From CATOSD01 sp965226695 (GTDB lineage Bacteria; Chloroflexota; Dehalococcoidia; Lucifugimonadales; CATOSD01): a stretch of DNA of 64,000 nt. Under the pieces are notes generated by a model. That model saw only the letters and a program-made list of their open reading frames with translations, ran no database searches and was not told the origin of the DNA. Both the position numbers and the translations under genes were made by a program. Location: positions 620,001 through 684,000 of the forward strand of contig OZ245405.1 of NCBI GenBank assembly GCA_965226695.1, in the 5' to 3' direction. Positions 15,226-23,386 of this stretch are shown here, in pieces; the first letter of the stretch is position 1; each line of letters begins with the position of its first letter.

Positions 15226-16806
15226 ATGGCTAGTGAAGTGTCCCCAGGCACCCTCAACGATCTGCTGTCCGGCAGTTCCCAGTTCGCGCTGATCGACGTT
15301 CGGGAGCCCGGAGAGTACAACAGCTCGCACATACCGGGCGCAAGCCTGATACCGCGCCGCCAGCTGGAATCGCAGATAGGCGACGCAGTGCCCCACGCGG
15401 CCACGCCGATTGTCGTCTGCGACGACGACGGCCGCCGCGCGAAGCTCGCAGCGGGCACGCTGGAGCGGCTGGGCTACGGTAGCGTCTCCCACCTGGCCGG
15501 GGGCATCAACCGCTGGGTGACCGAGCGGCTGCCCACCGAGTGGGGCGTCAACGTGCCGAGCAAGGACTTCGGCGAGCGCGTGGAGGTGGAGAACGGCGTG
15601 CCCGAGATTTCCGCCGTGGACCTGCGCGCCCGCATGGAGCGCGGCGAAAAGCTGGTGGTGCTGGACACGCGCACACCCGAGGAGTACAACCGCTTCTGCA
15701 TTCCCGGAGGACGCAGCGTGCCGGGCGCGGAGCTGCCGCTCAGAATCTCCGACATCGTGAGGGAGAGCGGCAAAGACGCCACCGTCATCGTTAACTGCGC
15801 CGGACGCACCCGCAGCATCATCGGCGCCCGCACCCTGCAACGCATGGGATTGGCCAACGTGTTCGGCCTGGAGAACGGCACGTCGGGCTGGGTGCTCGCC
15901 GGCTACGAACTGGAGACCGGCGCGGACCGCCTGGAGCTGCCGGCCCCCTCTTCGGAGGGGCGGGCCGAGGCCGAACGCTACGCCCGCCGCGTGGCGCGGG
16001 AGGATGGCGTGGACTTCGTCGACGTCGACGGACTGAGGGCGCTGATGGACAGGCGGAGCGGTGAGACGGTCTACCTCATAGACGTTCGCACGCAGGAGGA
16101 GCACGAGTCGGCCCACGTTCCGGGCTTTCGCTGGCTCCCAGGAGGCCAGGCGGTGCAGCGATCCGACGAGGCCGCGACCGTTCACAACGCTCCGGTCGTT
16201 TTCGCCTGCGACGGCATAGCCCGCGCTGCCGTAACGGCGTCGTGGTTCCGGCAGATGGGCTACGGCGAAGTGTACGCCGTGGAAGGCGGCACGTCCGCCT
16301 GGACGCAGGCGGGTCTCTCGCTGGAAACGGGCCTTGCGCCGCCGCGAACGCTGGGACTGGACGAGGCCCGCGCCCGTGTGCGCCTGGTCTCCGCGGCCGA
16401 GCTGCACGCCGCCGAGCCGGGCGCCGTGCTGTTCGTGGACACCAGCCAGGACTTCGCGCAGGGTCACGTGGCGGGATCGCGCTGGGCGCCTCGCGGGTGG
16501 CTGGAGTTGTGGGTCGGCGACCTCGCCCCCTCTCTCTCCGAGCGGGTGACAGTGACCTGCCTGGATGGCGCGAACTCCGCGCTCGCGGCGGCCACGCTGC
16601 TGGAGATGGGCTACGCCGACGTAGCCGCGCTCGACGGAGGACTGCGCGCCTGGCGTCAGGCGGGGCTGCCTGTGGAGCTGGGGCTGTCGGGCGTCATGTC
16701 CTCGCCCAACGACGTGGTGCTGTCCGGCCCCGACCGAAACTACGCAGACATGATGAACTACCTTCGCTGGGAGGAGGCGCTCGGCGAGAAGTACGAGCGC
16801 CGGTAG
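15226..16806 (+). CDS. Four-domain rhodanese (sulfurtransferase)
   Basis: 526 residues from the ATG at 15226, preferred over 15205 because GGAGGTGATT precedes it. Four rhodanese repeats occur in tandem (about 1-110, 120-240, 255-370, 385-500). Each keeps its persulfide Cys: IVVCDDDGRRAKLA, VNCAGRTRSIIGAR, FACDGIARAAVTAS, VTCLDGANSALAAA. The second loop is the most canonical. Rhodaneses transfer sulfane sulfur from thiosulfate or persulfides. No signal peptide, so cytoplasmic. Lies between the thiol dioxygenase and a sulfite oxidase-like gene. Confidence 0.93.
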   Translation: MASEVSPGTLNDLLSGSSQFALIDVREPGEYNSSHIPGASLIPRRQLESQIGDAVPHAATPIVVCDDDGRRAKLAAGTLERLGYGSVSHLAGGINRWVTERLPTEWGVNVPSKDFGERVEVENGVPEISAVDLRARMERGEKLVVLDTRTPEEYNRFCIPGGRSVPGAELPLRISDIVRESGKDATVIVNCAGRTRSIIGARTLQRMGLANVFGLENGTSGWVLAGYELETGADRLELPAPSSEGRAEAERYARRVAREDGVDFVDVDGLRALMDRRSGETVYLIDVRTQEEHESAHVPGFRWLPGGQAVQRSDEAATVHNAPVVFACDGIARAAVTASWFRQMGYGEVYAVEGGTSAWTQAGLSLETGLAPPRTLGLDEARARVRLVSAAELHAAEPGAVLFVDTSQDFAQGHVAGSRWAPRGWLELWVGDLAPSLSERVTVTCLDGANSALAAATLLEMGYADVAALDGGLRAWRQAGLPVELGLSGVMSSPNDVVLSGPDRNYADMMNYLRWEEALGEKYERR

Positions 16807-16827
16807 CCCGCCGGGAAAGACGTCGAC

Positions 16828-17181
16828 ATGCCAATCATAAGCCATAGGGAAACGCCCATGCCTCCGCCGACCGACCGCGTGAGCGAACGCGCGATAGCGT
16901 CGAGCAGGCACGGACTAACGGACCTGCGAGTGCGCCAGGTCATAATCCATCCGGGCCACCCCGGAAGGCTGCACACTCACCCGACGGACCAGGTGATCAT
17001 GGTGACGGCAGGCGCGGTGCAGGTGATAGTCGGCGACGAAGTCCAGACCGTGCGCTCCGGCAACACACTGGCGGCGCCCGCGGGCGAGCCGCACAAGATC
17101 ATCAACAATCTGTGGGTGGCCGCCACACTGCTGGTGGTAGACTCCACGAACGATCTACGCACGCAACATCTCGAGGACTAG
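16828..17181 (+). CDS. Cupin domain protein
   Basis: 117 residues. A single small cupin barrel: IHPGHPGRLHTHPTDQVIMV gives metal-binding His residues, VIVGDEVQTVRSGNTLAAPA forms the second strand set and GEPHKIINN supplies a last His. It is 21 bases after the rhodanese gene and 14 bases before the sulfite oxidase-like gene, so likely cotranscribed. It could be a small thiol or sulfur-compound dioxygenase or a sensor; not determinable. Confidence 0.8.
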   Translation: MPIISHRETPMPPPTDRVSERAIASSRHGLTDLRVRQVIIHPGHPGRLHTHPTDQVIMVTAGAVQVIVGDEVQTVRSGNTLAAPAGEPHKIINNLWVAATLLVVDSTNDLRTQHLED

Positions 17182-17195
17182 GAGGCGCAGCGAAA

Positions 17196-18296
17196 ATGGC
17201 AACCGCACAGACCATAGTGACCGCGAAGCCCCAGCTTATCCCGACTAACGCGGGAGAGCGCACCTTCGCCACGCCGCCGCAGGCGATGCAAGAGAACATC
17301 GTTCCCAACGACCTGTTCTACATTCGCAACCACTGGAAGGGCGCGCCCGACATCGATGTGGACGCCTACCGGCTGTCGGTCGACGGCGAGGTCGAGCGTC
17401 CGCTCAGCCTGTCGCTCGGCGAGTTGCGCAAGCTGCCGCTGAAGCGCTTCCAGGTGACGTTCGAGTGCTGTGGCAACAGCATGGTGCCGGAGTACTGGGT
17501 CAAGAAGACGCGCGCGGCGATGGAGCAGCTGAAGGGCCACGGCATAATGGGGAACGCCGAATGGGCCGGCGTGTCGCTGCGCGACGTGCTCGAGATGGCC
17601 GGGGTGAAGGATTCGGCGGTGGAGGTGCTGTTCGAGGGGGCCGACCACGGCCCGGACGAGGTGAACGGCGACCCGCCGGAGGTGACCTACGAGCGCAGCG
17701 TGCCGGTCGCCAAGTCCATGCACCCGGATACGCTGCTCGCGTTCGAGATGAACGGCGAGCCGCTGCCCCCCATGCACGGCTACCCGCTGCGGCTGCTCGT
17801 TCCCGGCTGGTACGGCATGACCTCGGTGAAGTGGCTGGTGGGCATACACGTGATCGATCACGAGTTCCAGGGGCTGTACCAGAAGGAGCGCTACATGGTG
17901 CTCGCCGGCCCCGAGGCGGACTCGTTCTACAAGTACCACACCGAAATGATGGTCAAGTCCATCATCACCGGGCCCGCGCCCGGGGAGACGGTGAGGGCCG
18001 GCGAGGAGTATGCCGTGAGCGGCGCGGCCTGGTCCGGGGAGATCGAGATAGCGCGGGTGGAAGTGAGCGCCGACGGCGGTCGGACGTGGGAGGATGCCGA
18101 CGTGACGCCGCGCAGCGGCTACTCGTGGCACCGCTGGTCCTACAACTGGCAAGCGCCCGCGCCGGGCGGCTACACCCTCATGTCCAGGGCGACCAACGCC
18201 AAGGGCGAGGTTCAGCCGATGGAGTTTCCCAACCAGTGGGACGGCCACAACTACGGAAACAACATGGTGTTCCCGCTTGAGGTGCAGGTAACCTAG
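17196..18296 (+). CDS. Sulfite oxidase-like molybdopterin oxidoreductase
   Basis: 366 residues from the ATG at 17196. The molybdopterin domain is first (about 40-240): FQVTFECCGNSMVPEYW holds the Mo-ligand Cys region (C91/C92), and NAEWAGVSLRDVLEMAGV and GYPLRLLVPGWYGMTSVKWL are family hallmarks. A Mo-co dimerisation immunoglobulin-like domain follows (IARVEVSADGGRTWEDADVT). No twin-arginine signal is present, so it may be cytoplasmic, unlike many sulfite dehydrogenases. Neighbours suggest it oxidises sulfite from thiol oxidation. Confidence 0.9.
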   Translation: MATAQTIVTAKPQLIPTNAGERTFATPPQAMQENIVPNDLFYIRNHWKGAPDIDVDAYRLSVDGEVERPLSLSLGELRKLPLKRFQVTFECCGNSMVPEYWVKKTRAAMEQLKGHGIMGNAEWAGVSLRDVLEMAGVKDSAVEVLFEGADHGPDEVNGDPPEVTYERSVPVAKSMHPDTLLAFEMNGEPLPPMHGYPLRLLVPGWYGMTSVKWLVGIHVIDHEFQGLYQKERYMVLAGPEADSFYKYHTEMMVKSIITGPAPGETVRAGEEYAVSGAAWSGEIEIARVEVSADGGRTWEDADVTPRSGYSWHRWSYNWQAPAPGGYTLMSRATNAKGEVQPMEFPNQWDGHNYGNNMVFPLEVQVT

Positions 18297-18413
18297 AGCC
18301 AGTGCGCGAGCGGCGCGCTCGAAGCCGGTCGCAAACAAGGGGCGGGCGCCATGCGTCCGCCCCTTCTGTCGTTCCGGCCCGTCACCCGATGTCGGGCAGG
18401 CGGGGCCGCAACC

Positions 18414-18433
18414 GGGCGGTTTGCGAACCGCCC
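18414..18433. repeat. Palindromic repeat GGGCGGTTT-GC-GAACCGCCC
   Basis: Nine-bp stem with one G-T pair, followed by CTAC. Same family as 13522 and others. Confidence 0.75.
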
Positions 18434-18505
18434 CTACTCTCTCACCTCTCGCCGCCCCGCGTTGGCCATCGGACGCAAGAGGGAACCTTTCTGGCCGTCC
18501 CGTCG

Positions 18506-18511
18506 TATAAT
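18506..18511 (+). promoter_or_regulatory. -10 box TATAAT before the SIMPL lipoprotein gene
   Basis: Consensus -10 84 bases before the GTG start, but the -35 region is poor. Confidence 0.4.
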
Positions 18512-18594
18512 CTAATAGAGGGAGCGAGCCGGGGGTTTCATATTCCCGGTCCCGCCGGCGTCATCGAGAACAACTGAAAGAGGAGATAAGAAAG

Positions 18595-19428
18595 GTGAAT
18601 AAGATGAAGTGGTTTGTCGTCATCGGAGGGCTGGCCGCCGCGCTTGCGCTGGCCGTGGCTTGTGGCGACACCCAGGAGGATCCCACCGCCACGCCGCCGC
18701 CCGTGACGGCTCAGCAGACCGAGACCGCAGCCGCGGACCGGACGACTCAGGTCACGCAGCAGGTATCCAGCCAGCAGAGCGGCATCTGGGTATCGGGGAT
18801 CGGCAAGCTGTCGGTGGAGCCCGACCTGGTGGACTTCAGAGTCGGCGTAGACACCCTTGGCGAAACGGTGGCCGAGGCTAACTCCGCCGCGTCCGAGGCG
18901 ATGGCCGCCATCGTCACCGTGCTCAAAGCGAGCGGCATAGAGGACAAGGACATCCAGACGAGCCGCTTCAACATCCGTCCGGAGTATGACTACAGAGAAA
19001 CGACCGTGGACGGAGTCCGCAGCAGCTCGCAGGTGCTGGTCGGCTACAACGTCAGGAATACCGTAACGGTGAAGGTGAGAGACCTGGAGGGCCTGCCCGA
19101 GCTGGTGGACGACGTGGTCACGGCGGGCGGGGACAACATCAGAATCGACTCGGTGAGCTTCACGGTCGAAGACCCCGACGCGCGCCTGGACGAGCTGCGC
19201 GAGCTGGCGGTTGCCGACGCCGCCGCCAAGGCCGCGCACATGGCCGAGCTGGCGGGCGTAACGCTGGGCGACCTGACCTTTCTGAGCGAGGGCGGCTCGC
19301 CCTCCTATCCGTCGCCTTACCCGGCACAACCCACCGCCTTCGCGTTGGAGTCCAGGGCCGCCCCAAGCTTCAGCGCGGGCGAGCTCGAGCTGTCGCTCGC
19401 CGTGCAGGCCGCGTTCGCTATCGAGTAG
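18595..19428 (+). CDS. SIMPL (DUF541) domain lipoprotein
   Basis: 277 residues from the GTG at 18595 (AGGAG at about 10 bases). The signal peptide ends AALALAVAC, a lipobox with the acylated Cys followed by a Thr/Gln-rich linker. The mature part has the SIMPL/YggE fold: GIWVSGIGKLSVEPDLVDFR, then AIVTVLKASGIEDKDIQTSR, FNIRPEYDY and GYNVRNTVTVKVRDLEGLP. This envelope family is linked to oxidative stress and signalling; mechanism unknown. Confidence 0.9.
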   Translation: MNKMKWFVVIGGLAAALALAVACGDTQEDPTATPPPVTAQQTETAAADRTTQVTQQVSSQQSGIWVSGIGKLSVEPDLVDFRVGVDTLGETVAEANSAASEAMAAIVTVLKASGIEDKDIQTSRFNIRPEYDYRETTVDGVRSSSQVLVGYNVRNTVTVKVRDLEGLPELVDDVVTAGGDNIRIDSVSFTVEDPDARLDELRELAVADAAAKAAHMAELAGVTLGDLTFLSEGGSPSYPSPYPAQPTAFALESRAAPSFSAGELELSLAVQAAFAIE

Positions 19429-19487
19429 GGCGGCTCGCGGCGACTTGGGGTTGGCTTGCGCACGGAGGTTTTAGATTCCTCGGCTAC

Positions 19488-19590
19488 GCTCGGAATGACA
19501 CATGAGTGCGAGCGTGGAACGGCACAAGCGTGCGGGCTCGGAATGACACATGAGTTTGGGCGCGGAACAGCACAAGCGCGCGCGCTCGGA
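19488..19590. repeat. 48-bp tandem repeat, about 2.1 copies
   Basis: Units begin with GCTCGGAATGACACATGAG at 19488 and 19536, and a third start at 19584 is cut off. The repeat is preceded by ATTCCTCGGCTACGCTCGGAAT, the same module found inverted at about 24447-24471 (CATTCCGAGCGTAGTCGAGGAAT). Non-coding repeat spacer. Confidence 0.8.
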
Positions 19591-19614
19591 AGAATGGCGT
19601 GAAAGAGCGTGGGG

Positions 19615-20385
19615 CTACTGTGCCGTTACGCCGCCGTCGATGACGAGCTCTGAGCCGGTGACGAACGCCGACTCGTCCGATGCCAGGTAGAGCATACCGT
19701 AGGCTATCTCGTCCGCGGTGCCCATTCTGCCCATGGGAATGCGCTCGAGCAGCTCGGTGTGCCGGACCGGGTCCTCGTACCTCGGCCTCGTCATCGGCGT
19801 GCGCATGAAGCCCGGGTGAATCGAGTTCACCCGTATCCCGTCGGGGGCGTACTGAACTGCCGCGGCCTTCGAGAAAAGGCGTATCGCGCCCTTGGCCGCG
19901 TGGTAAGCCGTGGAACCCGGGCTTCCCACGAGTCCGTAAATGGACGAGGTGTTGATGATGGAGCCACCACCTACCTTGCGCATTTCGGGAATGGCGTACT
20001 TGGTGCCCAGGAACACGCCCTTTGCGTGGACGTCCATCTGGCCGTCCCACATGTCCACGGTCGTATCCTCGACATTCGCGGGCGCGGAGGTGCCGGCGTT
20101 GTTGATCACTACGTCCAGCCGGCCGTAGGCGTCCAGCGTCGCCTTAATGGCGTTCTGCCAGTCCTCGTCGCTGGTGACGTCCAGCTTGACGAAGATTGCG
20201 TCGCCGCCCAATTCGCGTATCTCGGCGGCCGACGCCTCGCCCTGCTCGACCTTGACGTCGGCAAGCACCACCTTTGCGCCCTCTCGCGCGAACAGCCGGG
20301 CCGCCGCGCCGCCGAAGCCCATCAACTCGCTTTCGACTCCCGCGGCCGCGCCGGTAATCAGAGCGACCTTGCCTTCCAAGCGCAT
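19615..20385 (-). CDS. Short-chain dehydrogenase/reductase
   Basis: 256 residues. GKVALITGAAAGVESELMGF is a Rossmann Gly-rich loop with an unusual insertion before the next Gly (AAAGVESELMGFGGAAARLF). NNAGTSAP and the catalytic STAYHAAKGA (Tyr-x3-Lys) with Ser in NTSSIYG are present. ADVKVEQGE suggests NAD preference. Ends DGGVTAQ as usual. Substrate unknown. Confidence 0.9.
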   Translation of the reverse strand: MRLEGKVALITGAAAGVESELMGFGGAAARLFAREGAKVVLADVKVEQGEASAAEIRELGGDAIFVKLDVTSDEDWQNAIKATLDAYGRLDVVINNAGTSAPANVEDTTVDMWDGQMDVHAKGVFLGTKYAIPEMRKVGGGSIINTSSIYGLVGSPGSTAYHAAKGAIRLFSKAAAVQYAPDGIRVNSIHPGFMRTPMTRPRYEDPVRHTELLERIPMGRMGTADEIAYGMLYLASDESAFVTGSELVIDGGVTAQ

Positions 20386-20429
20386 CGTTCACCCTCCTTG
20401 CGCAGGCGTTCGCCACGCCCAATTCTTCA

Positions 20430-20476
20430 CCCTCACCTCAATCCTCTCCCGTTGAGGGAGAGGAGGTTAAGGTGTG
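20430..20476. repeat. Hairpin repeat (CCTCTCCC-GTTGA-GGGAGAGG core)
   Basis: Core palindrome 20443-20463, with outer arms CACCTCA and AGGTTAAGGTG extending it. Variant of the hairpin family at 1881/5023/22340. Confidence 0.75.
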
Positions 20477-20532
20477 GGGGCGAGTCTGCTTTGGGTTGGA
20501 TGATAGCCGATACCCCCCAGCGCGGCAAGCTC

Positions 20533-20541
20533 TGATAAAAT
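20533..20541 (+). promoter_or_regulatory. Extended -10 with near-leaderless start
   Basis: TG-A-TAAAAT ends 8 bases before the ATG at 20549, so transcription would begin about at the start codon, implying a leaderless mRNA. Confidence 0.45.
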
Positions 20542-20548
20542 ATGGACC

Positions 20549-21436
20549 ATGCCGCTAAGATTGGCAGCCCGGCGTCGCGCCTTCCCGGCCCGGCGCGCGC
20601 GACGGATTGCGCTGTGGACGGCCCTGGTGTTGGGCTGCGTGGCGGTCGCCGCGTTTGCGGCGCGTGAGGCGAACTTGCTCGACAGACTGCTTGTATACTT
20701 CCCCGATCGGGAGATTCAGGCCACGCCCTCGGACGTGGGCCTCGATTACGAGGACGTGTATTTCGAGACGGCCGACGGCGTGACCCTGCACGGCTGGTAC
20801 GTCCCCGGACGGGGCGGCCCGTGCATAGTGTGGTTCCACGGCAACGCCGGAAACATAGGCCACCGCGTGCACAACCTCGCGCTGATGCACTCCCGCGTCG
20901 GCGCGAGCGTGCTGCTGTTCGACTACCGCGGATACGGGCGCAGCGAGGGCAGCCCGTCGGAGCCGGGACTGTATCTGGACGCCGAGGCCGCGGTAGAGCA
21001 GGCCAAGCTTCGCTCCGGCGTGGCCGACGACGACATAGTGCTGTTCGGGCGCTCGCTGGGCGGCGCGATTGCGGTGGAGATGGCGACGCGGCGACCGTTC
21101 CGGGCGGTGGTCGTGGAGTCGGCGTTCACCTCGGTAAAGAAGATGGCTCGCGTCTCCAACCGGGTCATCTCCCGTTTTCTGCCTCCGTTCGTGGTGGTGA
21201 AGGCCAGGTACGACAACCTGCCCAAGATGCCGAGCGTCCTGTCGCCGGTGCTTGTCGTGCACGGCGACGCTGACAGGACCGTGCCTCACCGGATGGGGTT
21301 GGAGTTGTACGAGGCCGCGCCCGAACCCAAGGCTGTCCACGTCGTGGAGGGAGCGGGCCACGACGACGTGCACGTGGTAGGCGGGGAGGCGTACTTCGAC
21401 ACGCTTCGGAGTTTCATCCACGAGCCGCCGCGGTGA
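20549..21436 (+). CDS. Membrane-anchored alpha/beta hydrolase
   Basis: 295 residues. An Arg-rich N-terminus precedes one transmembrane segment (IALWTALVLGCVAVAAFAA), then a hydrolase domain outside or anchored. VWFHGNAGNIGHR is the oxyanion region and VLLFDYRGYGRSEGSPSEPG the following loop. DIVLFGRSLGGAIAVEMATR holds the nucleophile Ser (GRSLGG). HGDADRTVPH has the acid, and AGHDDVHVV the His. Resembles the YhfS/Bem46 (BAAT-like, abhydrolase_12) group. Substrate unknown. Confidence 0.9.
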   Translation: MPLRLAARRRAFPARRARRIALWTALVLGCVAVAAFAAREANLLDRLLVYFPDREIQATPSDVGLDYEDVYFETADGVTLHGWYVPGRGGPCIVWFHGNAGNIGHRVHNLALMHSRVGASVLLFDYRGYGRSEGSPSEPGLYLDAEAAVEQAKLRSGVADDDIVLFGRSLGGAIAVEMATRRPFRAVVVESAFTSVKKMARVSNRVISRFLPPFVVVKARYDNLPKMPSVLSPVLVVHGDADRTVPHRMGLELYEAAPEPKAVHVVEGAGHDDVHVVGGEAYFDTLRSFIHEPPR

Positions 21437-21482
21437 GCGGGGCGCCTCAACTTTTCTTGAGCTGGACACGAAAGGAGTCCAG

Positions 21483-21917
21483 GTGACTGCGAGACTACTA
21501 TCTCTGGCTCTGCTGGCTCTCATGGTAGCGGCCTTGGCGGCATGTGGGTCGAACGGCGGTGGCGGGGAAGAGGCGAATACCCCAGCATCCAGTTCGGATA
21601 GCTCGGCGACCCAGGCATCCGCACCTTCTGCACCCACCGGTGTGGTGAGAGTCACCAACAGAGACGTTGGAGGGAGCGGCGAGTACAGGTTCGATCCGGC
21701 GGAGCTACGATTCAAGACTGGTCAAGAGGTGACTTTCTTCCTTACCGGGGAGACCGAGTTTCACACATTCACGGTCGAGGAGCTGGGTATCGACGTATCT
21801 CTGGAGGCTGGGGAGATAGTCGAGTACACCTACACGTTCGACGAGCCGGGCACCTTTGAGCTGACGTGCATTCCGCACGAACTTCTCGGCATGACCGGCG
21901 AGATTGTCGTTGAATGA
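21483..21917 (+). CDS. Cupredoxin-type lipoprotein
   Basis: 144 residues from GTG. The signal ends VAALAACGSNGG, a lipobox, then a Ser/Ala-rich linker. The mature domain is a plastocyanin-like beta sandwich. Copper ligands appear as His in TEFHTFTVEE, and Cys, His and Met in LTCIPHELLGMTGEIVVE. It likely carries electrons at the outer cell surface or membrane. No redox partner gene is adjacent. Confidence 0.88.
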   Translation: MTARLLSLALLALMVAALAACGSNGGGGEEANTPASSSDSSATQASAPSAPTGVVRVTNRDVGGSGEYRFDPAELRFKTGQEVTFFLTGETEFHTFTVEELGIDVSLEAGEIVEYTYTFDEPGTFELTCIPHELLGMTGEIVVE

Positions 21918-22046
21918 AGACCCTCAGGTTGCGTAGGTATATCCTGATACTCAAGGCGCGGGATCGCTCCCGTTGACGCGCCTGCGCCCTACCAAATACA
22001 ATCGAATTTGAATACCCCTACGAATCCCGAAAGACCGTTCACACAC

Positions 22047-22253
22047 ATGATCAACTCTCTCTTACTCAGGCTCACGGCCCCGCTCGACCGCATACGCCGC
22101 GCCCTCTCGTCATCGCGATCGCGTGCGCCCGTGCTCGCGCAGTCGGACTACGACCAGATGCGGCGCGTGATGTTGAAATGAGACGACGAATATATGGCCG
22201 TGAGCGCCATATACGAGATGGCGGGCGTGAACAGAATCCCGCGGAACCTGTAA
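22047..22253 (+). pseudogene. Small gene with in-frame TGA
   Basis: The ATG at 22047 opens 44 codons (MINSLLLRLTAPLDRIRRAL and on to QMRRVMLK) and meets TGA at 22179-22181. The same frame then continues DDEYMAVSAIYEMAG with amphipathic, coding-like sequence to a TAA at 22251. The TGA most simply replaces a Trp TGG. A perfect 8-bp hairpin TATATGGC-N7-GCCATATA (22191-22213) begins 10 bases after the TGA, as a bacterial SECIS would, but no selenocysteine-dependent family is recognised. The protein itself is unknown. Confidence 0.4.
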
Positions 22254-22283
22254 GCCTCGATCGCGTTTCCGCGGTGGCTCAGG

Positions 22284-22303
22284 GGTCGGTTCGGGAACCG
22301 ACC
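22284..22303. repeat. Palindrome GGTCGGTTC-GG-GAACCGACC
   Basis: Perfect 9-bp stem of the GGGCGGTT/AACCGCCC family. Confidence 0.7.
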
Positions 22304-22339
22304 GCGTAGTTGTCGAAAGAGGACTCACCCCCATCCTAA

Positions 22340-22362
22340 CCTTCCCCCATCAAGGGGGAAGG
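22340..22362. repeat. Hairpin repeat (CCTTCCCCC-ATCAA-GGGGGAAGG)
   Basis: Identical core to 5023-5045, preceded by the same CTCACCCCCATCC lead-in. Confidence 0.85.
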
Positions 22363-22403
22363 GATTTTTGGAAGGCGGCTGGTCAGCCCGAAAGAGGTGA
22401 AAC

Positions 22404-23357
22404 TTGGAATTTGGATTTGGAGTGCCCACGCGCGGCCCGCTGGCCACATCTGACAATCTTGCGGCGCTCGCCCGCGGCGGCGAGGAGATGGGCTTCGAGA
22501 TCGTGAGCGTGAGCGACCACATAGTCATACCGCGCAGCATAGAGTCGCGCTACCCGTACAACGAGACGGGCGAATTCGCCGGCGGCCCGACGGGCGAGTG
22601 CCTGGAGCAGCTGACCATGCTCAGCTTCCTGGCCGGCGTGACGTCCAAGGCGCGGCTGCTCACTTCGGTGATGGTGCTGCCCCATCGGAGCCCGGTGCTC
22701 GCGGCCAAGATGATAGCCACCGTGGACGTACTGTCGGGCGGTCGGGTCATCCTGGGTTGCGGCGTGGGCTGGATGCGCGAGGAGTTCGAGGCCATCGGCG
22801 CGCCTCCCTACGACGAGCGGGGCGCCGTGGGTGACGAGTACATCCGCGTGTTCAAGGAGCTGTGGACGAGCGAAGAGCCGTCCTACGACGGCGACTACGC
22901 CGCGTTCGCCGACGTCTCGTTTCAGCCCAAGCCCGTGCAGAAGCCGCACCCGCCAATCTGGATCGGCGGGGAAAGTCCGCCGGCCCTGCGCAGGGCCGCG
23001 CGGCTGGGTGACGCCTGGTACCCCATCGGCAGCAACCCGCGCTTCCGAGTGGGCACGATCGAGCAGCTCACCGGCTACATGTCGCGCGTGCGCAACTACG
23101 CGCGCGACGCGGGTCGGGACCCCGCCGAGATCGACTTCGCCTACAGCGCGAGCTGGTACGACGACCGGGATGCACAGACCGGGCCGGACGGCTCGCGCCG
23201 CGTCTTCACCGGCACGCCTGAGCAGATCGCGGGTGACGTGCGGGCCTTCGAGGAGCTGGGAGTGCGCCACTTGATGGTCGGCCTGCAGGCCGATAGCGTG
23301 GACGAGTCGCTCGGGCGCATGGACCGATTCGCCGACAGCGTGCGGCCACTCGTCTAG
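22404..23357 (+). CDS. Luciferase-like (F420/flavin) monooxygenase
   Basis: 317 residues from TTG (AGAGGTG upstream). The TIM-barrel bacterial luciferase family signature is present: MEFGFGVPTRGPLATSDNLA, VSVSDHIVIP, TVDVLSGGRVILGCGVGWMR and EEFEAIG. HPPIWIGGESPPALRRAARL and DAWYPIG complete it. These enzymes use reduced FMN or F420 to oxidise organic substrates and are very common in Chloroflexota and actinobacteria. The GGGRV-type loop favours F420 but this is not decisive. It is followed 29 bases later by a zinc alcohol dehydrogenase, likely cotranscribed. Confidence 0.92.
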   Translation: MEFGFGVPTRGPLATSDNLAALARGGEEMGFEIVSVSDHIVIPRSIESRYPYNETGEFAGGPTGECLEQLTMLSFLAGVTSKARLLTSVMVLPHRSPVLAAKMIATVDVLSGGRVILGCGVGWMREEFEAIGAPPYDERGAVGDEYIRVFKELWTSEEPSYDGDYAAFADVSFQPKPVQKPHPPIWIGGESPPALRRAARLGDAWYPIGSNPRFRVGTIEQLTGYMSRVRNYARDAGRDPAEIDFAYSASWYDDRDAQTGPDGSRRVFTGTPEQIAGDVRAFEELGVRHLMVGLQADSVDESLGRMDRFADSVRPLV

Positions 23358-23386
23358 CGGCCCAAGTCCAATAAACGGGAGCAACG

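Noticed and set aside
15178..16911. Long minus-strand frame opposite the rhodanese and cupin genes
   Set aside because: Antisense shadow of clearly recognised genes.
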